64,000 nucleotides of DNA, taken from SIG587 sp045649505 (GTDB lineage Bacteria > Bacillota > Clostridia > Oscillospirales > Acutalibacteraceae). Location: assembly GCA_045649505.1 (NCBI GenBank), contig JAZRQA010000061.1, positions 1 to 64,000 on the forward strand, given 5' to 3'. A model generated the notes under the pieces. The model made no database searches and was not told the DNA's origin. It worked only from the letters and a program-made list of their open reading frames with translations. Shown here piece by piece: positions 26,278 through 35,314 of this stretch; position 1 is the stretch's first letter, and each line of letters starts with the position of its first letter. A program made the position numbers and the translations under genes.

Positions 26278-27225
26278 ATGAAAAATGTATACCTTGCGGT
26301 GCTTGCCGCGCTTTTAGCTTCAATTCTGCTTATACCTCTTATAGCGGTTGCTTCGCCCGTTAATAGTAACATACAAAATTCGCCGCAGCTATCACAAACG
26401 GCACAGGTGTGCCTTAAGATAACCGAAACGTCAGAAATAAAAAAAATAGATTTAGCCGATTATATTTTCGGTGCGGTTGCCGCCGAAATGCCCGCAAATT
26501 ACAGCGAGGAAGCCTTAAAAAGTCAGGCGGTTGCCGCCTATACATTTTATCTTTTCAGAAAAGGCGAAAACTCAGCTAAAGGTTATGACATAACCGATTC
26601 GCATATTACCGATCAAGCATATTTAAACAGCGATCAGTTAAAGAAAAAATGGGGAGATGCCTACGCGGCAAACTCTGAGAAAATAAAGTCGGCGGTTGCG
26701 TCGGTCTCAGGTATGGCGGTGACCTATCAGGGCAAGCCTATTTTAGCGGCTTACCACGCCATTTCCCCAGGGAAAACCCAGTCAGCCGCCGATGTGTGGG
26801 GCGGGGAATACCCCTACCTTACAGTGGTAGACAGTATAGGCGACCTACTATGCCCTGAGTATCTTAGTAGTGTTACCGTAAACGTGGATGAACTAAAAAA
26901 AGCGCTTAATGGCAAGGTTGAGTTTTCGGGCGAGGCAAAGAACTGGATAGGAAAAGCGGTTTCTAACTCAGGTGGCGGCGTAAAAACCATAAAAATATGC
27001 GGTACTGCCCTTGAGGGCAGTACCGTGCGTGATTTATTAAAATTAAGAAGCACATCCTTTGATGTTGCCTACAGTGCTGACAAAGGCTTTACCTTTACGG
27101 TACGCGGTTACGGTCACGGAGTGGGAATGAGCCAATACGGAGCCAACTATATGGCGCTGCAGGGTAGCACGTATATGGAAATACTAAGCTGGTACTATCC
27201 GGGCTGTCAGCTTCAAAAGATTTAA
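26278..27225 (+). CDS. spoIID: SpoIID/LytB-domain protein (stage II sporulation protein D-like)
   Basis: SpoIID is a lytic transglycosylase that thins septal peptidoglycan during engulfment. The 315-residue product has an N-terminal membrane anchor (about 5-25), the SpoIID core start LADYIFGAVAAEMPANYSEE with the catalytic-type Glu, the segment LKSQAVAAYTF, and the C-terminal signature VRGYGHGVGMSQYGANYMA. Length and anchor fit SpoIID, though related SpoIID/LytB proteins also occur outside sporulation. ATG 26278 has AAAGGAG upstream; the longer frame from 26197 lacks one. Confidence 0.85.
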   Translation: MKNVYLAVLAALLASILLIPLIAVASPVNSNIQNSPQLSQTAQVCLKITETSEIKKIDLADYIFGAVAAEMPANYSEEALKSQAVAAYTFYLFRKGENSAKGYDITDSHITDQAYLNSDQLKKKWGDAYAANSEKIKSAVASVSGMAVTYQGKPILAAYHAISPGKTQSAADVWGGEYPYLTVVDSIGDLLCPEYLSSVTVNVDELKKALNGKVEFSGEAKNWIGKAVSNSGGGVKTIKICGTALEGSTVRDLLKLRSTSFDVAYSADKGFTFTVRGYGHGVGMSQYGANYMALQGSTYMEILSWYYPGCQLQKI

Positions 27226-27235
27226 GCCGTAAAAT

Positions 27236-27778
27236 TTAAATATTGTCACTGCTAAGCAGTGAGCTGGCAATTATATTATAACCAAAGGGGCTGTTACCGT
27301 TTTGAGTAAACACCGTAACGCAGGTAACTTTATTGCCCGAATCAGCATCAATGGCGCAGGAGGTAACGGTTAAAACACCCGCCTCCTCTTTTATATTGGT
27401 AATGGTATGCCTAAAACTGATAAAGCCGCGGGGAACAATATAAACAGCCCCCTCTTTTCTCTCAAACTGCGCATTTAATGTATCGTCACAGTAAACGGGT
27501 ATACCATACATAGCATCAATAAAGGGGAAAAGCACATCGACTGAAATATAATCCCCATCTCTGCTTTCAAGTAACGCAAGGCAGGAGTTGTTTATAACTG
27601 TGTGCATATCATCAAAATCATTGCCGTATAAATAGTTATGGTCAAGCATATTTGTAAGACGCGCGGTAAGGGCGTCTTGTTGAGTATTTAAAGCATCGCC
27701 AGAAGCCGCAAGACAGGTAAAACTGCTCAGCACAATAAGCAACGCCATAAGTAATGTCGTGTAAAAACCTCGCTTCAT
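27236..27778 (-). CDS. Unknown small secreted protein
   Basis: Not recognised. The 180 residues start with a clear signal peptide (about 1-24, ending CLA). The mature part alternates polar helices (25-70) with beta-rich segments (90-175) and has no known catalytic motif. The Cys at the signal end is not in a proper lipobox. The gene converges on the SpoIID-like gene with only 10 bp between stop codons, and has no obvious partner. Confidence 0.65.
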   Translation of the reverse strand: MKRGFYTTLLMALLIVLSSFTCLAASGDALNTQQDALTARLTNMLDHNYLYGNDFDDMHTVINNSCLALLESRDGDYISVDVLFPFIDAMYGIPVYCDDTLNAQFERKEGAVYIVPRGFISFRHTITNIKEEAGVLTVTSCAIDADSGNKVTCVTVFTQNGNSPFGYNIIASSLLSSDNI

Positions 27779-27966
27779 TTATCCCGCCTGCCCTTCGTTT
27801 TGATTTTAATTTATTATATATAATTTTTGCTAAAAAAAACACTTCATTTCAGTTACAATACGGTGTCAATGAGGTTACAATTTTTGCTTAAAAGATTACA
27901 GGCTTGAAACCTTTGTTTTGTTATATACATTATACAAAAGCAAAACAATTTGTGCAAAATTATTAG

Positions 27967-27995
27967 TTGAAATCACAATATAGGTGTGATATAAT
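27967..27995 (+). promoter_or_regulatory. Promoter of the EF-G-like gene
   Basis: -35 TTGAAA (27967-27972), 17-bp spacer, -10 TATAAT (27990-27995), with TG one base before the -10 (extended -10). Confidence 0.82.
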
Positions 27996-28041
27996 ATGAT
28001 ACATACAAGGCTTAAAGCCTGCGGAATAGGAGTGGTTACAT

Positions 28042-30072
28042 ATGAAACCTGAAAAAATATTAAATATTGCATTGCTGGGTCACGCCGGTTCCGGTAAGAC
28101 CACCTTGGCGGATGCGATTTTATGCTATGCAAAGGCTACCGACCGTATCGGCAAGATAGATGACAGTACAACTGTTATGGATTTTGATGCGGAGGAAAAG
28201 AAGCGTAAGGTTTCGGTTTCTACCTCGGTCTATTCATTCGATACTGCAGATAGGCATATAAACCTTATAGATGCCCCCGGTATGTTTGATTTTGCGGGCG
28301 GAGTTACCGAGGCGCTTGCCGCGGCAGATAGTGCGCTTATAGCAATTTCGGGCAAATCGGGTCTTACCGTTGGTGCCGAGTTGGCTTATGAAAAGGCGAG
28401 CGCGGCAAAAAAAGCAATAGCGTTTTTTGTTGGTAAGCTTAATTCTACCCATGCTCACTTTAACCGCGTTATTTCCTCCCTTACGGCGCGCTACGGTGCC
28501 GTTATCTGCCCCGTTGTTGTCCCCGTTATGGAGAGCGAATCGGTTGCCTGTTATGTAAACCTTATCGAAAACAAGGCATACGCGGTTGACGGACTTAACT
28601 TCCGTGAGTGCCCCTATACCGAGACACAGGATATTGCAAATATGCGCGGAATTATGCTCGAAGCCGTTGCCTCGGTAAATGATGAGCTTATGGAAAAATA
28701 TTTCGGCGGCGAGGAATTTACAACCGAAGAGATAATCGGCGGTCTTGCCGCAGGTATAAAGGCAGGGGATATCTGTCCCGTGTTCTCGGGCGTTCAGCAA
28801 ACGGGCGATGCCGTTGGCATTATGTGTGATATATTAGCCAAAATAATGCCTGGAGCAGATAACCTTTATGTGCTTGACGGCGAGGAGGAAAAGAGTGTTA
28901 CCGTCAGCGAGGATGATGCACCCTCCCTTTTTGTATTCAAAACCGTTGCCGACCCCTTTGTAGGAAAGCTTTCCTATTTTAAGGTGCTGGGCGGAAAGAT
29001 AACTGCCGATACAAGGCTTAAAAATGTGCGTACAGGCGAGGAAATGCGCCTTGCAAAGCTGCTCGTTCTTAAGGGCGGCAAGCAGTCAGATGTTCGTGAG
29101 CTTACTGCAGGTGATATCGGCGCCGCGCAGAAACTCGGTGATGTTCTAACAGGGGATACATTGCGTGCCGCGGGCGGTGCGGTAGCTGCAGCTATGCAGT
29201 TTGACCGTCCTTGCCTGTCTGTTGCTGTATATCCGCAAAACAAGGGCGATGAGGAAAAAATTGCTCAGGGAATTGCCCGCCTCGCCGAGGAGGACAGAAC
29301 AATTTCCTTTGCAACCGACCGCGAAACAAGGGAACCAATACTCAGTGCTCTTGGTGAGCAGCATATAGATGTTATCCTGTCTAAGCTTAAAAGTAAATAT
29401 GGCGTAACTGCCGTTACAAAGGAGCCTAAGGTTGCCTACCGCGAGAAGATAAGAAAGCCTGTTAAGGTACAGGGCAGATATAAAAAACAGTCGGGCGGTC
29501 ACGGTCAGTTCGGTGATGTATGGATTGAGTTTGAGCCTTGTGAGAGTGACGATATGATATTTGAGGAGAAGGTGTTCGGCGGTGCTGTACCCAAGAATTT
29601 CTTCCCCGCAGTTGAAAAAGGTTTAAGAGATAGTGCGCAAAAGGGCGTTTTAGCGGGATTCCCCGTTGTAGGCCTTAAGGCAACCCTTGTTGACGGTTCT
29701 TATCACCCCGTTGACTCATCGGAAATGTCCTTTAAGATGGCGGCATCTGTTGCTTATAAGGAAGGTATTCCTCAGGCAAATCCCGTATTACTTGAGCCTA
29801 TCGGTACGCTAAAGGTGCTGATTTGTGATGACAACCTCGGTGATGTTATAGGTGATATAAACAAACGTCGCGGCAAGATAATCGGAATGAATCCTGCACA
29901 GAACAAAATGCAGGAGGTTGTCGGCGAGGTTCCCATTGCCGAAATGGCAGATTTTGCAACAGCAATGCGCTCCATAACAGGCGGCAGAGCCACCTTTACG
30001 CTTGATTTTGAGCGATATGAGGAGGCACCTGCTCATATATCTAAAAAGATAATTGAGGAAAACGCTCAATAG
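28042..30072 (+). CDS. EF-G-like translational GTPase, divergent paralogue
   Basis: A 676-residue protein with the full EF-G domain order: G domain (1-260), domain II, domain III, domain IV (about 470-590, with GGHGQFGDVWIEFEP) and domain V. The P-loop GHAGSGKTT (13-21) is intact, but G3 reads DAPGM (77-81) where EF-G has DTPGH, so the catalytic His is Met, and G4 reads GKLN (131-134) instead of NKxD, so guanine specificity is doubtful. It belongs to the EF-G-like subgroup that coexists with canonical FusA; its role is unknown. GGAG lies upstream of the ATG. It is monocistronic. Confidence 0.85.
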   Translation: MKPEKILNIALLGHAGSGKTTLADAILCYAKATDRIGKIDDSTTVMDFDAEEKKRKVSVSTSVYSFDTADRHINLIDAPGMFDFAGGVTEALAAADSALIAISGKSGLTVGAELAYEKASAAKKAIAFFVGKLNSTHAHFNRVISSLTARYGAVICPVVVPVMESESVACYVNLIENKAYAVDGLNFRECPYTETQDIANMRGIMLEAVASVNDELMEKYFGGEEFTTEEIIGGLAAGIKAGDICPVFSGVQQTGDAVGIMCDILAKIMPGADNLYVLDGEEEKSVTVSEDDAPSLFVFKTVADPFVGKLSYFKVLGGKITADTRLKNVRTGEEMRLAKLLVLKGGKQSDVRELTAGDIGAAQKLGDVLTGDTLRAAGGAVAAAMQFDRPCLSVAVYPQNKGDEEKIAQGIARLAEEDRTISFATDRETREPILSALGEQHIDVILSKLKSKYGVTAVTKEPKVAYREKIRKPVKVQGRYKKQSGGHGQFGDVWIEFEPCESDDMIFEEKVFGGAVPKNFFPAVEKGLRDSAQKGVLAGFPVVGLKATLVDGSYHPVDSSEMSFKMAASVAYKEGIPQANPVLLEPIGTLKVLICDDNLGDVIGDINKRRGKIIGMNPAQNKMQEVVGEVPIAEMADFATAMRSITGGRATFTLDFERYEEAPAHISKKIIEENAQ

Positions 30073-30093
30073 GTGAGCACTAAAGAAAAAAAC

Positions 30094-30146
30094 AAAAGCG
30101 TCGAGTACAATTAACTGTTTGTGCTCGACGCTTTTTCTTTTTTTTT
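30094..30146 (+). terminator. Terminator after the EF-G-like gene
   Basis: A 15-bp stem (30094-30108 with 30121-30135, one G-T pair), 12-nt loop and a long T-tract. Confidence 0.92.
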
Positions 30147-30159
30147 ACACTTTGTCCGT

Positions 30160-30187
30160 TCTAAAATCGGAAAATGGGACATACCTT
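30160..30187 (+). promoter_or_regulatory. Possible sigma-E promoter of the spoIIIA operon
   Basis: CATACCTT (30180-30187) resembles the sigma-E -10 (CATACAAT type). TCTAAAA (30160-30166) is a poor -35 at roughly the right distance. Mother-cell sigma-E control of spoIIIA is established in Bacillus; the match here is weak. Confidence 0.35.
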
Positions 30188-30215
30188 TTCTTAAGAGAAG
30201 AAAAGGAGGATAAAA

Positions 30216-31145
30216 ATGATAGAGATGAAAAATACTGTAGGTTTTGACGGTGCGCTTTACGCTCTGCCTCCGAGGCTGTCAGGCGTGCTTATAAACCTCC
30301 CCGACGATGTAAAAAACAATGTTCAGGAGATTCGCTTAAGGCGCTCTTGTCCACTGACATTAACCCTTGCGGGTAGGTCTGTATGGATAAGAACTGACGG
30401 TACGATTTCGGTAAACTTAGATGATAAACTTTTAATAGTTTATGACGAGGAGGTGGAAAGCTGCTTTCGCCTTTTGTGCCGCGGCTCGGTTTACTCGCAC
30501 GAGGAGGAAATAAAAAACGGGTTTATACGAATGTATTCAGGTCACCGCGCGGGTATATGCGGTAGAGTTGTAGGTTCAAATTTAAGTGATATTACCTCGG
30601 TGAACATACGTATCGCAAGACAGATTTTCGGTGCGGCGGACAGCATTATAAAAAGGTATGCGGGAGAGGGTTTGCTGATAGCAGGTGCGCCCGGTAGCGG
30701 TAAAACAACCGTACTTCGCGACCTTATCCGCCAGCTTTCCTGCGGTGTAACGGGCAAATTTTATAAAATAGCCGTAATAGATACAAGGGGTGAGCTTTCG
30801 GGAGCGGGAGCGCAGGGCACCGTAAATGATTTAGGCCCCGGTTGCGATATACTGCTTGATTGTGAAAAGGGTGAGGGACTTCAAATGGCGGTGCGAACCC
30901 TCGGCCCCGACCTTGTTGCATTTGATGAGATAGGTACTTCCGCCGAGCTTGAGGGTGTAAAGCAGGGAATACATACAGGCGTGGGGGTTATAACCACCGC
31001 CCATGCAGGAAGCATACAGGAGCTTATGTCGCGAGAGATTACAAGGGACTTGATATTAAGCGGTGCGGTGTCCACTGTTGTGTTCTTAAAGGGCGTTGGC
31101 GAGCCGCCCCTTATATACTCTGCCGCAACAAATCAGGCATCATGA
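30216..31145 (+). CDS. spoIIIAA: Stage III sporulation protein AA (secretion-type ATPase)
   Basis: SpoIIIAA powers the SpoIIIA-SpoIIQ channel between mother cell and forespore and resembles type II/IV secretion ATPases. The 309 residues contain Walker A APGSGKTTVLRDL (about 159-171), a Walker B-like LVAFDEIG and the segment GVGVITTAHAGS. AGGAGG precedes the ATG. It is the first gene of a complete AA-AH set in canonical order, and overlaps spoIIIAB by 4 nt (ATGA). Confidence 0.95.
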   Translation: MIEMKNTVGFDGALYALPPRLSGVLINLPDDVKNNVQEIRLRRSCPLTLTLAGRSVWIRTDGTISVNLDDKLLIVYDEEVESCFRLLCRGSVYSHEEEIKNGFIRMYSGHRAGICGRVVGSNLSDITSVNIRIARQIFGAADSIIKRYAGEGLLIAGAPGSGKTTVLRDLIRQLSCGVTGKFYKIAVIDTRGELSGAGAQGTVNDLGPGCDILLDCEKGEGLQMAVRTLGPDLVAFDEIGTSAELEGVKQGIHTGVGVITTAHAGSIQELMSREITRDLILSGAVSTVVFLKGVGEPPLIYSAATNQAS

Positions 31146-31588
31146 AAATGGTAGGACTTATTCTTATAGCTGTGAGTGCTGTGGCGGTAGGCTTCAAGGC
31201 GGCGGCAAGGCTTACCGCACGGCGCAGGGCACTGAGCACGTTACTGCTTGCCTTTAGCGAGATAGCAAGCCGTATACAGCTCAGGGAGGAGCGCAACATA
31301 ATTCTCTCAAAGGTCTTTTCCGAGCCATTTACCGTTATACAGGGTGATGATACAACAATAAGTGTGACCTGCTCGGCTCTTGATAAGGGTGATAACGACC
31401 TACTTTGCGAGTTTACCCAAAAGCTCGGCCTCGGGGATGTTAACAGTCAGCTTGAACTGTGCAACGCTTACGGCGAGCTTATAAAAAAATGTATGGCCGA
31501 TGCCGAGCATAAGGAGCGGCAAAAGGCGGGAATGTACCGCACCTGCGGTGTGCTTGCCGCGGCGGCGTTGGTGGTATTACTTATATAG
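31142..31588 (+). CDS. spoIIIAB: Stage III sporulation protein AB
   Basis: A 148-residue membrane protein with an N-terminal helix (about 3-22), a soluble helical middle resembling type II secretion GspF-like segments, and a C-terminal helix (about 130-148). Coupled to spoIIIAA by ATGA. Identification rests on length, topology and position. Confidence 0.9.
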   Translation: MKMVGLILIAVSAVAVGFKAAARLTARRRALSTLLLAFSEIASRIQLREERNIILSKVFSEPFTVIQGDDTTISVTCSALDKGDNDLLCEFTQKLGLGDVNSQLELCNAYGELIKKCMADAEHKERQKAGMYRTCGVLAAAALVVLLI

Positions 31589-31596
31589 GTGAAAAA

Positions 31597-31791
31597 ATGG
31601 ATGTAGATTTTATTTTCAGGGTCGCGGCAATAGGCATTATAGTAACGGTGCTTAACTTACTGCTTGTGCGCAGCGGCCGCGAGGAGCAGGCAATGCTCAC
31701 TACCCTTGCAGGGCTTGTGGTAGTGCTTTTAATGATAATAAACGTAATAGCACAGCTTTTTGATACCGTAAAAAGCGTGTTCGGTCTTTAG
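31597..31791 (+). CDS. spoIIIAC: Stage III sporulation protein AC
   Basis: A 64-residue protein with two membrane helices, the usual size of SpoIIIAC, containing the conserved RSGREEQAMLTTLAGLVVV loop and second helix. It lies 8 nt after spoIIIAB and 2 nt before spoIIIAD. Confidence 0.92.
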   Translation: MDVDFIFRVAAIGIIVTVLNLLLVRSGREEQAMLTTLAGLVVVLLMIINVIAQLFDTVKSVFGL

Positions 31792-31793
31792 CT

Positions 31794-32180
31794 ATGGAGC
31801 TTTTTAAAATTTTATTCGTTTGCTTTATTGCCGCGGCACTGGCAGTATTGCTCAAACAGTACAAGGGCGAATATGCCTTTGCAATTTCGGTAGGTGCCGG
31901 GGTAACGGTGCTTATAACGGTGATAGAAAGACTTGTAGATGCATTTACAAAGACATATTCGGCGTTTGCCGCGGCAGGTATAGATACATATTATTTCACC
32001 GTGGTGCTTAAGGCTGTTGGTATAGGCTGGCTTACGCGCTTTATCGCCGATACCTGTAGGGATTCGGGACTTGCATCTATTGCCTCAGGTGCCGAGCTGG
32101 CAGGCAGATGCGCAATATTTTTGCTGAGTCTGCCGTTGCTTTTAAAATTGATGGAAATTGCAAAACAAATACTTATATGA
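31794..32180 (+). CDS. spoIIIAD: Stage III sporulation protein AD
   Basis: A 128-residue protein with about four membrane helices and the family segments LLKQYKGEYAF and KAVGIGWLTRFIADTCRDSG. With SpoIIIAC and AE it forms the membrane part of the feeding-tube channel. Its stop overlaps the spoIIIAE start (ATGA at 32177-32180). Confidence 0.92.
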   Translation: MELFKILFVCFIAAALAVLLKQYKGEYAFAISVGAGVTVLITVIERLVDAFTKTYSAFAAAGIDTYYFTVVLKAVGIGWLTRFIADTCRDSGLASIASGAELAGRCAIFLLSLPLLLKLMEIAKQILI

Positions 32181-33289
32181 AAAAGATAATAGTTACTGCT
32201 ATTCTTATTTTGGTCTTTGCGCTCCCTGTTTGCGCACAAGAAAATTTATATCAAAATCAGCTTGGAAACAGCGGTGCAAAGGAACTGGAGAAAATTTTGC
32301 CCGAGGGTGCGAAAGATATATTTGATGACCTTGAAATAGATATTAAAAACCCAAATATAGCGGACAAAATAACGGTGCAAAGTATTTTTAAAATCATTTC
32401 AAATTTTATAAAAAACGGCGGTAAGATACCCGCGCGCACAGGACTTTGCGTACTTGCGCTTATAATAATTGCCGCCGCCTTCTCCTCACTCGGAGCAGGC
32501 GGTGAAATAAGCGAAACGGCAGAGCTTGCCTGCACCGCCGCGGTGGCAGTTTGCCTTCTTATTCCTGTATATAATTTTGTAGGAAGCACTGCCTCGGCTA
32601 TGAAGGGCGCAGGCGTGTTTATGACGGGATTTGTTCCCATTTTTGCAGGAATAGTCACTATGAGCGGTGCTGTGGGCACATCAACAGTATCCAGCGTTAC
32701 ACTGCTTGCGGCGGCGCAGGGGCTCACTTGGTTTTCCGCCTTCGGTGTAGTGCCCGTAATGTGTGCATATCTGGCGGTATCGGGCTGTTGCGCCGTGTCG
32801 CCGCTTATGGGTAAAACCGGTATAAGCGAGTCGGTAAAAAAGCTTGCAATGTGGGTGCTTTCACTTATACTAACCGTGTTTTCGGGGGTAATGAGTCTGC
32901 AAACGATGTTAAGCGGTGCCGCCGACAGTATGGCTCTTAGGACGGGCAAGTTTTTAATAGGCTCGGCTTTACCGCTGGGTGGCTCAGCCATAGGCGAGGC
33001 GGTGAGTACTCTTGTAGGCTCTATGGGCGTACTTAAAAACACCGTTGGAATATATGCTATTATGGCTGTGGCGGTTTGTGTTATTCCGCTTTGTATAGAG
33101 CTGCTGCTATACCGCTTTTGGCTTTTTGTATCGGGCAGTGCGGCTGCCCTTTTCGGACAGACACGAATCACCTCGGTTATAAAGGCTGCGGATAGCGTTT
33201 TATCGGTTTTGGTAAGCCTTATACTTTTTACCGCGGCATTGTTTATTATATGTATAATCATAGTTGTAAAGGCAGGTGTCGCGGCGTGA
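32177..33289 (+). CDS. spoIIIAE: Stage III sporulation protein AE
   Basis: A 370-residue polytopic membrane protein with an N-terminal signal-like helix (1-18), a soluble stretch (20-75) and about seven membrane helices; conserved segments include GFVPIFAGIVTMSG and CCAVSPLMGKTGISESVKKL. ATG 32177 overlaps the spoIIIAD stop; an upstream in-frame start at 32108 lies well inside spoIIIAD and is not needed. The end overlaps spoIIIAF by GTGA. Confidence 0.93.
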   Translation: MKKIIVTAILILVFALPVCAQENLYQNQLGNSGAKELEKILPEGAKDIFDDLEIDIKNPNIADKITVQSIFKIISNFIKNGGKIPARTGLCVLALIIIAAAFSSLGAGGEISETAELACTAAVAVCLLIPVYNFVGSTASAMKGAGVFMTGFVPIFAGIVTMSGAVGTSTVSSVTLLAAAQGLTWFSAFGVVPVMCAYLAVSGCCAVSPLMGKTGISESVKKLAMWVLSLILTVFSGVMSLQTMLSGAADSMALRTGKFLIGSALPLGGSAIGEAVSTLVGSMGVLKNTVGIYAIMAVAVCVIPLCIELLLYRFWLFVSGSAAALFGQTRITSVIKAADSVLSVLVSLILFTAALFIICIIIVVKAGVAA

Positions 33290-33717
33290 ATAACCTAACG
33301 GGAGCCGCGCTGGGTATATGCACCGCCTTTGTGTTTATGGGTGCTGTTCAAATGATAGCTCCGGGCGGCGCAATGAAGAAAAGCATAAGCTACCTTTTGG
33401 GGCTTGCTTTTTTGGTTATAATTCTTATTAGTGCGCTTGCTATAGGCAAATTTGATATAAGCGTAAATGGCACATCACAGGTAGAAACCGAAAATATCCC
33501 CGCAATGGCAGGCGGCGCGGCAAAATATCTCTGCGAAAGTGCGCTTAAAAGTCACAATATAAGTTTTAAGAATATAACCGTAAATGCGGATATTTGTGAA
33601 GATGGGAGCATATCTATTATTAGAGTAAGGGTAGTATCCGCGCACTCTAAGGCTGAAATAGCCGCTGCGCTGGAAGGATTGGTGCCCGAATCTGAGCTGG
33701 AGGTTATAAATGAATGA
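33286..33717 (+). CDS. spoIIIAF: Stage III sporulation protein AF
   Basis: A 143-residue protein with two N-terminal membrane helices (about 5-22 and 34-55, with PGGAMKKSISYLLGL between them) and a C-terminal soluble domain of mixed alpha/beta type. GTG 33286 was chosen because it overlaps the spoIIIAE stop as GTGA, like the other junctions of the operon. Confidence 0.88.
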   Translation: MNNLTGAALGICTAFVFMGAVQMIAPGGAMKKSISYLLGLAFLVIILISALAIGKFDISVNGTSQVETENIPAMAGGAAKYLCESALKSHNISFKNITVNADICEDGSISIIRVRVVSAHSKAEIAAALEGLVPESELEVINE

Positions 33718-34234
33718 GCGGCTAAAAGAAATTTTTTCAAAATTTAAAAAGGGTAAGGCGTTGCTTTTAATAGGCATTGTCGGAATTGTGCTCATAGGTG
33801 CCTCATCCTTTCTACCATCAAACAATACCTGTGCAAAAAATGAGAGTACGTCACTAGGTGCACAGGAATACTGTAGAGCTCTTGAGAAGAAAGTAAAAAA
33901 CACCGTGAGCGCCATTACAGGCAGCGATGATGTAAACGTAGCAATAACCCTTGAAAGCGGCGTAAAATATTCCTATGCCGATGAGGTCGAGAACAACTCC
34001 ACCGAAAAGGTTCAAAGCTCCGCTACCGACAAAACCGACGAACTGAGAAGCAGTTACATAACCGTAAAGCTTGCCGACGGAAGCGAATCAGCATTGCTTA
34101 TAACCGAGTTTATGCCTGAAATCCGCGGTGTTACGGTGGTATGTGGGGGCAGTGATAGGGACGAGGAGATAGAAAATGCCGTTATAGCAATGCTGGGCAT
34201 AACCTCCAGGCGTTTGTGCGTGGTAACTAAATAA
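33710..34234 (+). CDS. spoIIIAG: Stage III sporulation protein AG
   Basis: SpoIIIAG forms a large ring in the intermembrane space of the channel. The 174 residues have a basic cytoplasmic start, one membrane helix (about 18-38) and a ring-building domain with YCRALEKKVKNTVSAI and RGVTVVCGGSD near the C-terminus. It overlaps spoIIIAF by 8 nt. Confidence 0.92.
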   Translation: MNERLKEIFSKFKKGKALLLIGIVGIVLIGASSFLPSNNTCAKNESTSLGAQEYCRALEKKVKNTVSAITGSDDVNVAITLESGVKYSYADEVENNSTEKVQSSATDKTDELRSSYITVKLADGSESALLITEFMPEIRGVTVVCGGSDRDEEIENAVIAMLGITSRRLCVVTK

Positions 34235-34255
34235 TTTATTCAGGAGGAAAACAAA

Positions 34256-34810
34256 TTGAAAAAGGGTAAGGTTTTTACTAAAAGTCAGATAGCACTTTGC
34301 GTAATGGTATTGGCTCTTGGCGCCGCGGTCTGGCTTAATATGAAATATTCATCAAGTCTTGAAACAACAAAGGATACGACATCGAAATATCTTGGTGATA
34401 CTCAGTATGTGGGCAGCGTAAGTGACTCCTCTGCGGTGCAAACAGCGGGGAGCGCGCAGCAATCGGATTATTTCACTACGGCTAAGGCGCAAAGGCAACA
34501 GGCTTTAAAGGCGGCTCAGGAGCAGATTGACGAAACGCTTAAAAGTGACTCGGCTACAGCCGAGGATAAAAAGGCAATGCAGGCGTTAAGTGCCGCACTT
34601 GCAAAGAGAATTGAGGCTCAAACAAACATTGAAAATCTTCTAAAGGCGAAGGGCTTTGATGAGGCACTTGCGGTTATTAGCGATGATTCGGTCGATATAG
34701 TGGTTCGAAGCGACGGGCTTTTGGCGAGCGAAACCCTGCAAATACAGGAAATTGCCGTAGCACAGAGCGGTGCAAAGCTTAGTGATATAAAAATTATTCC
34801 CGTAAAATAG
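34256..34810 (+). CDS. spoIIIAH: Stage III sporulation protein AH
   Basis: SpoIIIAH carries a YscJ/FliF-like ring domain that binds SpoIIQ across the engulfment membranes. The 184 residues have one N-terminal membrane helix (about 11-28), a low-complexity linker (30-70), a helix rich in Ala/Gln/Lys and the ring domain (about 115-184). Start is TTG 34256, with AGGAGG 8 nt upstream. It is the last spoIIIA gene. Confidence 0.92.
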   Translation: MKKGKVFTKSQIALCVMVLALGAAVWLNMKYSSSLETTKDTTSKYLGDTQYVGSVSDSSAVQTAGSAQQSDYFTTAKAQRQQALKAAQEQIDETLKSDSATAEDKKAMQALSAALAKRIEAQTNIENLLKAKGFDEALAVISDDSVDIVVRSDGLLASETLQIQEIAVAQSGAKLSDIKIIPVK

Positions 34811-34880
34811 TTGTGTTCTTGAAAGTTTTGTGTTATACTAAATTAAAACAGAGCAAAAACCTTTTGAAAGGATGTATATT

Positions 34881-35222
34881 ATGAATAACACAAGTGGTCT
34901 TGCAATAAACACTGCTGTTGTTGAAAAAATGGCGGGTATTGCCGCTACAGAGGTTGAGGGAGTTAAAGGCCTTGCCGCTAAAACTGCCGATATTAAGCAG
35001 ATAATCAGCCGAAATACCGTTTTCAAGCCTGTAAAGGTAGAAACCAAAAACGGCACCATTGAAATTGATATTTATATCTGTGTAACCGAAAATGCACAGG
35101 TAAAGCAGGTTGCTGAGAATGTTCAGGCAAGCGTTAAGGAAAAACTTCAGAATATGACGGGAAATGCCGTTACCCACGTTAATGTTTACGTTGCCGATGT
35201 AGCATTTGAGGAAGAAAAATAA
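34881..35222 (+). CDS. Asp23/Gls24 family envelope stress protein (YqhY-like)
   Basis: A 113-residue Asp23-type protein: INTAVVEKMAGIAATEVEGVKGL at the start and VNVYVADVAFEEE at the end are typical. In Firmicutes the YqhY homologue sits just after spoIIIA, as here, and has been linked to fatty acid synthesis control. ATG 34881 was preferred to 34872, whose spacing to AAAGGA would be too short. Confidence 0.9.
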   Translation: MNNTSGLAINTAVVEKMAGIAATEVEGVKGLAAKTADIKQIISRNTVFKPVKVETKNGTIEIDIYICVTENAQVKQVAENVQASVKEKLQNMTGNAVTHVNVYVADVAFEEEK

Positions 35223-35239
35223 CAATACGATTTGTTTTT

Positions 35240-35272
35240 AGGAACGCTATGTTAAGAAGCGTTCCTTTTTTT
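35240..35272 (+). terminator. Terminator after the Asp23-family gene
   Basis: Perfect 9-bp stem AGGAACGCT (35240-35248) with AGCGTTCCT (35258-35266) followed by a T-run. Confidence 0.9.
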
Positions 35273-35280
35273 AAAAAGTA

Positions 35281-35314
35281 ATCCCCCGTCCTTTGAAAGG
35301 ACGGGGGATTTTTA
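35281..35314. terminator. Bidirectional terminator between the Asp23 gene and aspS
   Basis: A GC-rich inverted repeat, arms 35281-35294 and 35296-35309, centred on one G, with T-runs in both directions. It ends the minus-strand aspS transcript and backs up the preceding plus-strand terminator. Confidence 0.9.
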
